Origin: Mycobacterium pinniadriaticum
Lineage (GTDB): Bacteria > Actinomycetota > Actinomycetes > Mycobacteriales > Mycobacteriaceae
Direction of reading: 5' to 3'
DNA: 64,000 nt
Assembly (NCBI RefSeq): GCF_026242045.1
Contig: NZ_JAPJDO010000003.1
Location: 124,001-188,000 of the forward strand
The notes under the pieces were generated by a model. It did no database searches and was not told the DNA's origin. It saw only the letters and a list, made by a program, of their open reading frames with translations. The position numbers and the translations under genes were made by a program. Positions 24,611 to 34,130 of this stretch are shown piece by piece; the stretch's first letter is position 1, and every line of letters starts with the position of its first letter.

Positions 24611-25054
24611 CTAACCGTTGCCGTAGACCCGGGTCGGCGCAACCAGGACGGCGACCCGGGCCTCCTCGGTCATCGTCTGGTCATATTCGGCCCAGTTGTC
24701 GTGGGTGCCACCGCACGCGGTGAACACATCGCGCAGCAACTGCCGGAGCCGCTCCGGCCCGCCCAGCCACGCGGGTCGGTCGTCGGGACCCGCGATCTCG
24801 GCGTGGCCCTCCACCGTCGCCCATCGCCAGCCGTCGCGGAACGTCAGGGTGACCGTGGGGCGCGCTCGCAGATTCGCCAGCTTGACCCGCCCATAGGTGA
24901 CGAATGCCAGCACCGGCTCACCGGTGGCCGGGTGCGGCAGGATCCCGGCGTTGATCAGGGAGGCCTGGATGGTGTTGTCGGCGCGCAGCGTCGCGACCAC
25001 CGCCAGGCCGCGGTCGGCGTGCGCCAGCGCGACGGCCTCGTCCAGTGTGGTCAT
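24611..25054 (-). CDS. PPOX-class F420-dependent oxidoreductase (Rv1875-like)
   Basis: 147 residues, the same length as M. tuberculosis Rv1875. It is a split-barrel protein of the pyridoxamine-phosphate-oxidase-like superfamily, whose mycobacterial branches bind F420 or heme/flavin. Motifs are LAVVATLRADNTIQASLINAG, VKLANLRARPTVTLTF and GWRWATVEGHAEI. It starts inside the end of the EthD-like gene (ATGA overlap), so the two are co-translated. Substrate unknown. Confidence 0.85.
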   Translation of the reverse strand: MTTLDEAVALAHADRGLAVVATLRADNTIQASLINAGILPHPATGEPVLAFVTYGRVKLANLRARPTVTLTFRDGWRWATVEGHAEIAGPDDRPAWLGGPERLRQLLRDVFTACGGTHDNWAEYDQTMTEEARVAVLVAPTRVYGNG

Positions 25055-25761
25055 GTCGGCCCGTCCTGGAAGGGGCTGCGATAGAGGTAGCGGCTGGTGG
25101 GCACTGCATCGATATTGACGTTGGCCCCGAATGCCGCTGTGCTGGCGACCATCTGCTCCATCCGATTCTGCAGGTCGGCGTCATCGGCGGCGCCGAAGAA
25201 CGCATGCAGGCTGCCGACCGCCTCGATGGGAAACAACTCCTCGACGATCGCGTTGATCACGGGCGCATCCTCGGTGAGCGCGCGCACCACGTAGTTCTGT
25301 ACGTAGCCGAAGGTCGACTGGGTGGCGATCGCCACCGGTGTGTGGTTGCCGTGCCAGCGCGACAACCAGGTGCGCTCGTCCATCTCGGCGGGCCGCCGCA
25401 GCAGCGCCATATTCGCCAATCCGGGCGAGCGCGCACCGGGCGGTGCCGGCGGTGGCGGCAACGGAGCCGACTCCGTCACCAGGTAGGCGGCGATGTAGTC
25501 GCCCAGGTGGCCGAGCAGCTCCAGAGCCATCAGGAGCTGATCGCCGTAGTACTGCTGGGTCCACATGCTGACCAACGCCTGCACCGGCGGGTCCAGCGTC
25601 GTCAATGTCATCAGAGAGTCGCGCACGTCGGCGTCGCGGACGTTGACCGTCAACCCGGGCAGGCCCAGCGCAAGCAGTTCGTGTGCCACCGGGCCGCACA
25701 GCTGTTCGGCCCACTCGTCATCGGCGGTATCACTGCGCAGTGTGACTATGACCTTCTCCAT
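25051..25761 (-). CDS. EthD domain-like protein
   Basis: 236 residues. The second half contains an EthD/dimeric alpha-beta barrel-like stretch (MDERTWLSRWHGNHTPVAIATQSTFGYVQNYVV). The first half also looks like a degenerate ferredoxin-like repeat (VIVTLRSDTADDEWAEQL). EthD-family proteins accompany oxygenases or act as small dimeric barrels; no reaction is assigned here. ATG 25761 is chosen because the longer frame runs into the divergent arylsulfatase gene. Confidence 0.75.
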   Translation of the reverse strand: MEKVIVTLRSDTADDEWAEQLCGPVAHELLALGLPGLTVNVRDADVRDSLMTLTTLDPPVQALVSMWTQQYYGDQLLMALELLGHLGDYIAAYLVTESAPLPPPPAPPGARSPGLANMALLRRPAEMDERTWLSRWHGNHTPVAIATQSTFGYVQNYVVRALTEDAPVINAIVEELFPIEAVGSLHAFFGAADDADLQNRMEQMVASTAAFGANVNIDAVPTSRYLYRSPFQDGPT

Positions 25762-25867
25762 GGCGCCGAACCTACCCGGCGGGCCGTGTTCGGCAGCACG
25801 TCGATCCCACTTGTCAGCAAGGTATGCGGCGTAGGCTGGGCCCGCCGCATCGTCAGGGAGGACCGAG

Positions 25868-28288
25868 ATGGCGAAATCCTCGTCGCACACCAGCAAGACC
25901 AAGCCCGCCAAGGCGGTCTCCGCTGCCCCGGTGATCCCTCCCGAACCACACCTGGCGCGCGAGTATCTCCCCATCCCCGACACCAAGTACGTCGGGTTGA
26001 CCACCTACGACGCCAAGGATCCCAACACCAGCTACCCGCCGATCACCACGCTGCGGCCACCGAAGGGCGCTCCGAACGTACTGATCGTGCTCATCGACGA
26101 CGTCGGGTTCGCCGCCTCCTCCGCCTTCGGCGGACCGTGCAACACGCCGATCGCCGAGCGGCTCGCCGGAAACGGTTTGAAGCTCAACCGCTTCCACACA
26201 ACGGCACTGTGCTCCCCCACCCGCCAGGCGCTGCTGACCGGACGCAACCACCACTCGGTCGGCATGGGTGCCATCACCGAGATGGCCACCTCCGCGCCCG
26301 GCAACAGCAGCATCCGGCCCAAGGACAAAGCGCCGGTCGCCGAGACGCTACGGCTCAACGGATACTCGACCGCACAGTTCGGCAAGTGCCACGAAGTGCC
26401 GGTCTGGGAAGTGTCGCCGGTAGGACCGTTCCACCAGTGGCCGACCGGGTCGGGTTTCGAGTACTTCTACGGATTCATCGGCGGCGAGGCCAACCAGTAC
26501 TACCCGGGGCTCTACGAGGGAACGACACCGGTTGAGCCGCCCCGCACCCCGGAGGAGGGCTACACGCTCACCGAGGACCTCGCTGACCACGCGATCACCT
26601 GGGTGCGCCAGCAGAAGGCATTGATGCCCGACAAGCCGTTCTTCATGTACTTCGCCCCCGGTGCCACCCACGCCCCGCACCACGTACCCGCGGCGTGGTC
26701 GGACAAGTATCGAGGCCAGTTCGATCAGGGCTGGGATATCCTGCGGGAGAACATCTTCACTCGGCAGAAACAGCTGGACGTGATCCCCGAGGACGCCGAG
26801 CTGACAGTGCGCCACGACGAAATCCCGGCGTGGGACGCGATGTCCGACGAACTCAAGCCGGTGTTGGCCAGACAGATGGAAATCTACGCCGGCTTCCTGG
26901 AACAGACCGACCACGAAGTGGGGCGGGTGGTCGACGCGCTCGAGGACCTCGGCGTGCTGGACGACACCCTGATCTACTACATCATCGGCGACAACGGCGC
27001 GTCGGCGGAAGGCACCCCGGTCGGCTGCTTCAACGAGATGGCCGTCCTCAACGGCATGGCAGGCATCGAGACCACCGAGTTCCTGCTGTCGAAGATCGAC
27101 GACTTCGGCACCCCCGACGCCTACAACCACTACGCGGTGGGCTGGGCGCACGCGCTGTGCACTCCGTACCAATGGACCAAGCAGGTGGCCTCGCACTGGG
27201 GTGGCACCCGCAACGGGACCATCGTGCACTGGCCCGGCGGCCTGTCCGATTCCGACGCCACACGAGATCAGTTCCACCATGTCATCGACGTCGTCCCCAC
27301 CATCCTCGAGGCGGCCGGACTTCCGGCACCGTTGAGTGTCAACGGAATCCAGCAGGCTCCGCTGGAGGGCGTCAGTATGCTGCCGACGCTGCGCGATGCG
27401 GGCTCGGCCGAATCGCACCTCGTGCAGTACTTCGAGATCATGGGCAACCGGGGCATCTATCACAACGGCTGGACAGCGTGCACCAAGCACCGCACCCCGT
27501 GGAAGGCCGACACGCCGCCGGCCTTTGACGCCGACCTCTGGGAGCTCTATGGTCCCGAGGACTGGAGCCAGGCGCACAACCTGGCTGCCGAGCAGCCGGA
27601 GAAACTCGCTGAGCTGCAACGGCTTTGGCTGATCGAAGCGACCAAGTACAACGTCGTACCGCTCGACGACCGGTCCTTCGAGCGGATCAACCCCGACATC
27701 GCCGGCCGCCCCCAACTCATCCGCGGCACCAGGCAGCTGCTCTTCGACGGCATGCGCGTCGCCGAGGGCTGCGTGCTCAACATCAAGAACAAGTCACACT
27801 CGGTGACCGCCGATGTCGTCGTCCCCGAGTCAGGGGCCGCCGGGGTGATCGTCACCCAGGGCGGACAAGTCGGCGGCTGGGCGCTCTACGCTCACGACGG
27901 GTACCTGAAGTACTGCTACAACTTCTTCGGCATCCACTACTTCTTCGTCTGCGCCGACTCACCGCTGCCGGCCGGTGAACATCAGGTTCGGATGGAATTC
28001 GCCTACGACGGCGGCGGTTTGGCCAAGGGCGGTACGGTGACCCTGTACCACGACGGAAAGCCGGTCGGATCCGGGCGAGTCGAGGCCACCATTCCGATGG
28101 GCTTCTCCGCCGACGAGGCCTGCGACGTCGGGCGCGACACCGGCTCACCGGCCTCGCCGGACTACGGGCCGACCGGCAACACCTTCACCGGGCGCATCGA
28201 CTGGGTGCAGATCGACATCGGCGATGACGACCACGATCACCTGATCACACCGGCGGACCGGCTGAAGCTGGCGATGGGCAAGCAGTAG
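25868..28288 (+). CDS. Arylsulfatase (type I, formylglycine-dependent)
   Basis: 806 residues, typical of long mycobacterial AtsA-type sulfatases. The sulfatase signature LCSPTRQALLTGRN has Cys115, to be converted to formylglycine. The metal-binding DD pair (residues 77-78, VLIVLIDDVG) and the later GDNGASAEGTP complete the active site. A C-terminal beta-sandwich (about 650-790) follows. No signal peptide is evident; the N-terminus is Lys/Ser-rich. It hydrolyses sulfate esters, probably for sulfur scavenging. No maturase gene is adjacent. Confidence 0.92.
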   Translation: MAKSSSHTSKTKPAKAVSAAPVIPPEPHLAREYLPIPDTKYVGLTTYDAKDPNTSYPPITTLRPPKGAPNVLIVLIDDVGFAASSAFGGPCNTPIAERLAGNGLKLNRFHTTALCSPTRQALLTGRNHHSVGMGAITEMATSAPGNSSIRPKDKAPVAETLRLNGYSTAQFGKCHEVPVWEVSPVGPFHQWPTGSGFEYFYGFIGGEANQYYPGLYEGTTPVEPPRTPEEGYTLTEDLADHAITWVRQQKALMPDKPFFMYFAPGATHAPHHVPAAWSDKYRGQFDQGWDILRENIFTRQKQLDVIPEDAELTVRHDEIPAWDAMSDELKPVLARQMEIYAGFLEQTDHEVGRVVDALEDLGVLDDTLIYYIIGDNGASAEGTPVGCFNEMAVLNGMAGIETTEFLLSKIDDFGTPDAYNHYAVGWAHALCTPYQWTKQVASHWGGTRNGTIVHWPGGLSDSDATRDQFHHVIDVVPTILEAAGLPAPLSVNGIQQAPLEGVSMLPTLRDAGSAESHLVQYFEIMGNRGIYHNGWTACTKHRTPWKADTPPAFDADLWELYGPEDWSQAHNLAAEQPEKLAELQRLWLIEATKYNVVPLDDRSFERINPDIAGRPQLIRGTRQLLFDGMRVAEGCVLNIKNKSHSVTADVVVPESGAAGVIVTQGGQVGGWALYAHDGYLKYCYNFFGIHYFFVCADSPLPAGEHQVRMEFAYDGGGLAKGGTVTLYHDGKPVGSGRVEATIPMGFSADEACDVGRDTGSPASPDYGPTGNTFTGRIDWVQIDIGDDDHDHLITPADRLKLAMGKQ

Positions 28289-28290
28289 CG

Positions 28291-28914
28291 TCAGTCGCGG
28301 AGCCAGCGCGGGGTGATGAACACCCCCTCGGCCTCCACAGTGATGCCCTCGGCGTCGGAAATATGGCCCGAAACATAGGTTTTCACACCGTCAACGCGGG
28401 TGATCGCCGCTTCCGAATGCAGCGGCCCTAACGGCGTGGCCCGCAGATATCGCACGGTGATGCTGCCGGTGAAGCGCGGCTTGCCGTCCGGGCTGGCGGC
28501 CTCGCCCAGCACATGGTCGAGGACAAGCGCCGACACCCCGCCGTGGACGTGTCCTGGCGGGCCCTCGAAGGCCGCACCGAGATGGAAGTCGGTCCACCGC
28601 CGGCCATCGTCGTCGCGGTGGATCACCAGCGGCGGAGCACTCGCGTTGCGCAACCCGATGACGGCATTGCCCCAACTCATGCTCTGCCCGGTGGTGGTCC
28701 GCCGGACACCGAAGGCACCGTCGATCTGCTTGTCGCGCAACCGGGCGGTCGCCGCGTCGATGTCGGCCCTCACTGCTGCGACGGTCTCGGCGTCCACCTC
28801 GGTGCGGATCGTCGCGTCGACCAGCTCCCGCACCGAGATGGCCAGCGGCTCGTAGGTCGCCCGCAGCCGCTCGATGTCCTCGGCGGACAGATCCGCGACG
28901 GTGAATTCCAGCAC
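28291..28914 (-). CDS. PaaI-type acyl-CoA thioesterase
   Basis: About 207 residues with a hot-dog fold: the active-site region FEGPPGHVHGGVSALVLDHVLG is typical of PaaI/DUF4442-type thioesterases. It is followed by strands GSITVRYLRATPLG and VKTYVSGHISDAEG. An N-terminal helical extension (DIERLRATYEPLAISVRELVD) is seen in actinobacterial members. GTG 28914 is the best start, though the ribosome site is poor; the upstream open frame enters the permease gene region. Confidence 0.82.
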   Translation of the reverse strand: MLEFTVADLSAEDIERLRATYEPLAISVRELVDATIRTEVDAETVAAVRADIDAATARLRDKQIDGAFGVRRTTTGQSMSWGNAVIGLRNASAPPLVIHRDDDGRRWTDFHLGAAFEGPPGHVHGGVSALVLDHVLGEAASPDGKPRFTGSITVRYLRATPLGPLHSEAAITRVDGVKTYVSGHISDAEGITVEAEGVFITPRWLRD

Positions 28915-28978
28915 TCCAGCACTAGAGCACGGTGCTGAGACGCTGTCGAACCGTGGTCCCGGATGGCGGCTAACACGA

Positions 28979-29007
28979 TTGACACACGGCCGTTCCCTGG
29001 ATGGAAT
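28979..29007 (+). promoter_or_regulatory. Candidate sigma-A promoter for the permease
   Basis: TTGACA (28979-28984), 17-base spacer, TGGAAT (29002-29007). It would give a leader of about 90 bases before ATG 29102, which has an AGGAGG ribosome site. Pattern match only. Confidence 0.35.
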
Positions 29008-29101
29008 GCGGGCGTCGAGAATCTCCAGATAGCGACGGACAGCGACGGCGTAGTCGGCTCGGGTCGCGCCCCGCCGTCCCGACGCTCCAGGAGGTCTGTC
29101 G

Positions 29102-30688
29102 ATGAGCACCGACGTCACCGAACCCGCACCGCCGGTCCCGAGTGAGTTGAAGATTCCGTGGTGGACCCGAGGTGATCTCAACGCGTTCTTCGGGCTCGGC
29201 TTCAACATTCTGGTCAACGTCCTGACCCTGACCACGCTGATGATCGGCGTGATCAAGATGCCCGCCGGCGATGTGCTGGGCACTGTGCTGCCAGCCCTCG
29301 GTGTGGCCCTGGTGCTGGGCAACCTCTACTACACGTTCCTGGCGCGGCGGCTCGCACGGAAAGAGAACCGCACCGACGTGACCGCGCTGCCGTACGGCCC
29401 GAGCGTGCCGCACATGTTCATCGTGGTCTTCGTGGTCATGCTGCCGGTGTATCTGGCCACCAAGGATGCGGTCCAGGCCTGGCAGTCCGGTCTGGCCTGG
29501 GCGTTCATGATCGGCGTCATCGTCATCATCGGCGGGTTCGTCGGCCCCTATATCCGTAAGCTCACTCCTCGCGCGGCGATGCTAGGCACCCTGGCCGGCA
29601 TCTCGATCACGTTCATCTCCATGCGCCCGGCCGCCCAGATGTGGGAGGCGGCGTGGATCGGTCTGCCAGTGCTGGCGATCATCCTGATCGGCTTCTTCAC
29701 TGACGTGAAACTGCCGGGCAACATCCCGGTCGGGCTGGTGGCGCTGCTGGTCGGCACCGCGATCGGCTGGATCGGCGGTTTCATGTCGGCACCCGATGTC
29801 GGCCAGGCCGTCTCCGACATCGCGATCGGCATCCCCGACCTGCGGGTCGACCTGCTGTGGTCTGGCCTGGCGCACCTGGCCCCACTGCTGGGCACCGCGA
29901 TCCCGCTGGGCGTCTACAACTTCACCGAGGCGATGAGCAACGTGGAAAGTGCAGCGGCCGCCGGGGACAACTACAACCTGCGCAGCGTGCTGATCGCCGA
30001 CGGTGCCGGTGCGGTGGTCGGGTCGGCATTCGGCTCACCCTTCCCGCCCGCGGTCTACATCGGCCACCCCGGCTGGAAGGAGGCCGGCGGCCGGGCCGGC
30101 TACTCACTGGCCAGCGGCGTGGTCATCGGGCTGCTGTGCTTCCTGGGCCTGTTCGGGGTGCTGGCCACCCTGCTGCCAGTGCCGGCGATTGTGCCGATCC
30201 TGCTCTACATCGGTCTGCTGATCGGGGCGCAGGCGTTTCAGGCCGTGCCCCGGCTGCATGCGGTGGCGGTCGTCGCCGCGCTGCTGCCCAACCTCGCCCA
30301 GTGGGCCAGCGGCCTCATCGACAGCGCTTTGAACGCCGCCGGGACGTCGGCCACCGAGGTCGGCATGGACGCACTGGGCGGCGCCGGCGTGGTCTACGAC
30401 GGGCTGCAAACCCTCGGCGAGGGCGCCATCCTGGTCGGCCTGCTGCTGGGCACCATGGTCACCTTCATCCTGGAGAAGAAGTTCCGCTACGCCGCGCTGG
30501 CCTCGGTGGTGGCCGCGGTGCTGTCGTTCATCGGACTGATCCATGCGCCCGAGATCGCCTGGGCAGCGAATCCTCAAGTGGCACTGGGCTATCTGTTCTT
30601 CGCGGTGGCGTGCTTGGGGTATTCGATGCTGCCCGCCGCCAATGAGCCCGTCACTGTCGACGAGGCGGACATCGTCGCCGGCCACTGA
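29102..30688 (+). CDS. NCS2/AzgA-like purine or related permease
   Basis: 528 residues with 11-13 hydrophobic segments. The segment TALPYGPSVPHMF and GVYNFTEAMSNVESAAAAGDNYNLRSVLIADGAGAVVGSAFG correspond to the substrate-site regions of the NCS2 (xanthine/uracil/azaguanine) superfamily. Substrate is uncertain: the motifs diverge from classical uracil or xanthine transporters. ATG 29102 follows AGGAGG. It is the only clear small-molecule importer near the cupin gene downstream. Confidence 0.82.
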   Translation: MSTDVTEPAPPVPSELKIPWWTRGDLNAFFGLGFNILVNVLTLTTLMIGVIKMPAGDVLGTVLPALGVALVLGNLYYTFLARRLARKENRTDVTALPYGPSVPHMFIVVFVVMLPVYLATKDAVQAWQSGLAWAFMIGVIVIIGGFVGPYIRKLTPRAAMLGTLAGISITFISMRPAAQMWEAAWIGLPVLAIILIGFFTDVKLPGNIPVGLVALLVGTAIGWIGGFMSAPDVGQAVSDIAIGIPDLRVDLLWSGLAHLAPLLGTAIPLGVYNFTEAMSNVESAAAAGDNYNLRSVLIADGAGAVVGSAFGSPFPPAVYIGHPGWKEAGGRAGYSLASGVVIGLLCFLGLFGVLATLLPVPAIVPILLYIGLLIGAQAFQAVPRLHAVAVVAALLPNLAQWASGLIDSALNAAGTSATEVGMDALGGAGVVYDGLQTLGEGAILVGLLLGTMVTFILEKKFRYAALASVVAAVLSFIGLIHAPEIAWAANPQVALGYLFFAVACLGYSMLPAANEPVTVDEADIVAGH

Positions 30689-30703
30689 CCTTTCTTGCGC
30701 CAG

Positions 30704-30753
30704 CAGACGTAAACGTTCCCGACGCGCCGGGTTTTTCGGGGCGTTTGCGTCTG
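30704..30753. terminator. Stem-loop between permease and cupin genes
   Basis: CAGACGTAAACG (30704-30715) and CGTTTGCGTCTG (30742-30753) are complementary at 11 of 12 positions with a 26-base loop containing GGGTTTTTC. Its position between convergent genes fits a bidirectional terminator. The arm sequence resembles the stem at 39554-39603. Confidence 0.6.
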
Positions 30754-30766
30754 GTCGTGGGGACAA

Positions 30767-31150
30767 CTAATCCGCGACGAAGGGGACCTCGGCGCCGTCG
30801 GCGAGCACGATGTAGATCCGCCGCCACGGATCGGTGTCCACCAGACGCCACTGGTGACCGGACCCGACGGTGTCCTCGGCCAGCAGCACATCGCCGGGCG
30901 CCAAGGTGAATTCCTCCCCGTCGCGGGTGGTGAACAGCAGGGTTCCGGCGAGCGTCACGACGAGCTGGCGCGCCGGCGCGGTGTGCCAGGCCAGCGTTCC
31001 GCCGGCGGCGGTCTCCTCCGCCGTGACCCGGGTCGAGGACATCGCAACCGACACCTGGTCGTCGTTGCGCCCGGGCGCGAGATCGAGACGGCCGATCTGG
31101 ACGTGGGACTGCTCGTCGGCTCCGGTGAACAAACGCACGCAGCGAATCAC
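30767..31150 (-). CDS. Small cupin-domain protein
   Basis: About 127 residues with a single cupin barrel: motif 1 is degenerate (LAWHTAPARQLVVTLAGTLLF) and motif 2 reads FTLAPGDVLLAEDTVGSGHQW. One His of each motif remains, so metal binding is possible but not certain. GTG 31150 is preferred because GAAAGG lies nine bases upstream; GTG 31159 is also in frame. Role unknown; it may be a sensor or small dioxygenase-like protein. Confidence 0.75.
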   Translation of the reverse strand: MIRCVRLFTGADEQSHVQIGRLDLAPGRNDDQVSVAMSSTRVTAEETAAGGTLAWHTAPARQLVVTLAGTLLFTTRDGEEFTLAPGDVLLAEDTVGSGHQWRLVDTDPWRRIYIVLADGAEVPFVAD

Positions 31151-31221
31151 GGTGGGCACCCTTTCGTTCGGCTCGGTAGCAACGGTATCCGGACCTGCCG
31201 CACTAACCTAGGCTGAACGGC

Positions 31222-32911
31222 ATGGCGGTTCCGCTCGACGACATCGAGCCGTACTACGACCTCGGGGATTACCACCGGCCCGTCGACACCCCCTCGCCGC
31301 GGGCACAGGTCTGGTTCGACCGCGGACTGGTGTGGGCCTACGCCTTCAATCACGAGGAGGCGATCGGATGCTTCGAGCGTGCCCTGGCCGCCGACGCCGA
31401 CCTCGCGATCGCCCGCTGGGGCATCGCCTATGCCGTGGGGCCCCAACTACAACAAGGCATGGGACGCCTTCGACCCGGTTGATCTCGCGGCTTCCCTGGC
31501 CCGAGCCCGGATGGAACTGGACCTGGCCGCCAACGGCCGCGCCAGCGCCGTCGAGCGGGCGCTCATCACGGCGCTGGCCACCCGATTCCCCACCGACGAT
31601 CCCGAGGACGCCGAGGCGTTGGCGGCCGGGCACGTCGCCTACGCGGACACCATGACCGAACTGGCGCAGGCCTATCCCGACGACGTCGACGTGCAGGCTC
31701 TGGCCGCCGACGCGCTGGTCAACCTCACCGCATGGGCGTTGTGGGACACCACAACCGGTGAACCCGCCCCGGGTTCGCGGATCGTGGAGGCCAAACGGCT
31801 GATGGACCGGGCGTTGAGCACCGATGCCGGTCGTGCCCATCCCGGTGTGCTGCACCTCTACATCCATGCGATGGAGATGTCGGCGCACCCCGAGGACGCG
31901 CTGCCCGCCGCCGACCTGCTGCGCGGATTGGTCCCCGACGCAGGCCATCTGCAGCACATGCCATCGCACATCGACGTGCTGTGCGGGCACTACCGGGACT
32001 CGGTTCTGGCCAACCAGTCCGCGGTGGCCGCCGACCGGCGCTTCGTCGAACATGCGGGGCCGCTGAACTTCTACTCGCTCTACCGGGCGCATGATCTGCA
32101 CTTCATCGTCTACTCGGCGATGTTCGCCGGTCAGTCACAGATCGCGCTGCAGGCCGCCGACGAGTTGTCCGGACAGCTGACCGCCGAGCTACTGTCCATC
32201 GAATCCCCGCCGATGGCCGACTGGCTGGAGGCGTTCGTCCCGCTGCGGATGCACGTGCTGATCCGGTTCGGCCGATGGGACGAACTGATCGCCGAGCCGA
32301 TCCCCGACGATCCCGATTTGTACTGCAGCACAACGGCGACCATCCATTACGGGCGTGGTGTCGCACACGCCGCCAAGGGACAGCTGACGCAGGCCACCGC
32401 CGAACGTGAGGCGTTCACGCGGGCCTACGCCCGGGTTCCGGAATCGCGGTACCTGTTCAACAACACCAGCCGCGACATCCTCGCCGTCGCCGCGGCCATG
32501 CTCGATGGTGAGATCGCCTACCGCAAAGGCGATTTCGAGGATGCATTCGAGCACCTGCGCCGCGCGATCACACTGGACGACAACCTGCCCTACGACGAGC
32601 CCTGGGGCTGGATGCAGCCCACCCGGCACGCCTACGGTGCGCTGCTGATGGAGCAGGGGAAGCTCGAGGAGGCCGCTGCGGTGTATGCCGCCGACCTCGG
32701 GCTGGATCCGACCCTGAGCCGGCCTTGCCAGCATCCCGGCAACGTGTGGAGCCTGCACGGCTACCACGAATGCCTGCAACGGCTCGGACGCAGCGACGAG
32801 GCGGTGATCATCGGGCGCCAGCTCGAACTGGCCAAGGCTCGCGCCGACGTGCCGATCTTGGCGTCGTGCGCTTGCCGGTTGGAGGTCTTCGACGAGGATT
32901 GCTGCCGCTGA
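31222..32911 (+). pseudogene. TPR-type protein interrupted by a one-base frameshift
   Basis: Two overlapping frames together encode one conserved TPR-like protein of about 560 residues. The first (from ATG 31222) reads correctly to IAYAVGP and then loses homology; the second continues with NYNKAWDAF. Removing one G from the run GGGGCCCC (31437-31444) restores AVGPNYNKAWDAF in a single frame to the stop at 32911. Helical repeat stretches include NHEEAIGCFERALAADADLAIARWG and DAFEHLRRAITLDDNLPY. Either the gene is a recent pseudogene or the run is a sequencing error. The function of this family is not known to me. Confidence 0.85.
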
Positions 32912-32928
32912 GCCGGTCCGGCCCGACG

Positions 32929-32934
32929 TAACCT
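32929..32934 (+). promoter_or_regulatory. -10 element for a leaderless rhomboid-like transcript
   Basis: TAACCT ends six bases before GTG 32941, the classic mycobacterial spacing for a leaderless mRNA. No Shine-Dalgarno sequence is present. Confidence 0.45.
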
Positions 32935-32940
32935 CAACAC

Positions 32941-33639
32941 GTGCACGACGGCTCAGAACAAGCCGCGACGGTCACCGCACGGGGCGGCGGCTGGCCGCAG
33001 CGGATCGCGCAGTTCGTCCGTTCCGCACCGGTGACGTTCGGGTGGCTGACGGTGCTGTTCTTGACCACCGCCGTGGCGCACCTGCTGCCCCGCTGGCACC
33101 TGTTGTCGTTGCTGCACAAAGACTCCACCAACCTGCACCACCTGGCCTCCGATCCGATCCGGGTGCTGATCACCAGCCTGCTGTGGATCGACGGTTTTGT
33201 CTGGTGGCCCTACGTCCTGGTGTTCGGTGCCTTCCTGGCGCCGGCCGAACGCTGGTTGGGTTCGGCGCGCTTCGTGATCGCCGGACTGACCGCCCATGTC
33301 GTGTCGACCTACTGCAGTGAGGGCTTCCTCTACTGGCAGATCCAGGAGGCAGCGGTGTCGCCGAGGTATCTCAATGCCCGTGACATCGGGGTCAGCTACG
33401 TCGTCGTCGGCATCATCGGGCTGTTGACCTACCACATCGCACGACCGTGTCGCTGGCTCTATCTGGTTGTCGTGGCGGGCGGGGCCGTTCTCGCGGTGAT
33501 CGTTCTGCACCCCACGTTCACCCAGGTCGGCCACCTGACCGCCCTGTTGGTCGGACTGGCCTGCTATCCGCTGGCCCGCGGACGGCCGGGCCCGGCAGTG
33601 GATCCGTCGCGGCTGCTGCGCAAGAGGCGCCGTGCGTAA
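32941..33639 (+). CDS. Rhomboid-like multipass membrane protein
   Basis: 232 residues with about six transmembrane segments. The layout and the motif RDIGVSYVVVGIIGLL followed by VGHLTALLVGLACYPL resemble the rhomboid fold, with a Ser in GVS and a His in GHLTA as catalytic candidates. The serine motif is not the canonical GxSG, so protease activity is doubtful. GTG 32941 is supported by the -10 box six bases upstream. Confidence 0.7.
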   Translation: MHDGSEQAATVTARGGGWPQRIAQFVRSAPVTFGWLTVLFLTTAVAHLLPRWHLLSLLHKDSTNLHHLASDPIRVLITSLLWIDGFVWWPYVLVFGAFLAPAERWLGSARFVIAGLTAHVVSTYCSEGFLYWQIQEAAVSPRYLNARDIGVSYVVVGIIGLLTYHIARPCRWLYLVVVAGGAVLAVIVLHPTFTQVGHLTALLVGLACYPLARGRPGPAVDPSRLLRKRRRA

Positions 33640-33650
33640 AGTGGGACAAC

Positions 33651-34130
33651 ATGGCGCTCGACGACCAGGACATCCGCCGACTCGGGCGCTGCGTCGAGCT
33701 CGCCCGGGCCGCCGTGGCGGCCGGTGACGAGCCGTTCGGTTCCCTCCTCGTCGACGCCGACGGTCGCATCCTGTTCGAGGACCACAATCACGTGGCCGGC
33801 GGCGATGCGACCGCACATCCCGAGCTGGCGATCGCACAGTGGGCGGCGGCCCACCTGTCCCCCGACCAGCGCGCCCGCGCCACGGTCTACACCTCCGGTG
33901 AGCACTGCCCGATGTGTTCCGCCGCACACGCGTGGGTTGGCCTGGGCCGCATCGTGTTTGCCGTGGCCAGTGCGCAGCTGAGCAGGTGGCTCGCCGACTG
34001 GCGGGCCCCGTTGCCGCCGGTGGCGACACTGCCGATCAGCGCCATCGCCCCGCAGCTGACGGTCGACGGACCGGCCGCGCAGTACCGTGACGAGGTGATG
34101 GCCCTCTACGCCGCGAAGTTCCGGCCATGA
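33651..34130 (+). CDS. Nucleoside/guanine deaminase-family protein
   Basis: 159 residues of the cytidine deaminase-like superfamily. The zinc site is visible: HPELAIAQW (His and Glu proton shuttle) and GEHCPMCSAAH (two Cys). This places it with guanine/nucleoside deaminases. The active-site PCxMC is changed to HCPMC. TAAAGT lies eight bases before ATG 33651, so the mRNA may be nearly leaderless. The next gene overlaps by four bases (ATGA). Confidence 0.85.
   Translation: MALDDQDIRRLGRCVELARAAVAAGDEPFGSLLVDADGRILFEDHNHVAGGDATAHPELAIAQWAAAHLSPDQRARATVYTSGEHCPMCSAAHAWVGLGRIVFAVASAQLSRWLADWRAPLPPVATLPISAIAPQLTVDGPAAQYRDEVMALYAAKFRP

Noticed and set aside
31204-31222. Possible IdeR box (TAACCTAGGCTGAAC) before the TPR gene
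   Set aside because: Only the left half fits; TAACCT is better explained as a -10 hexamer.
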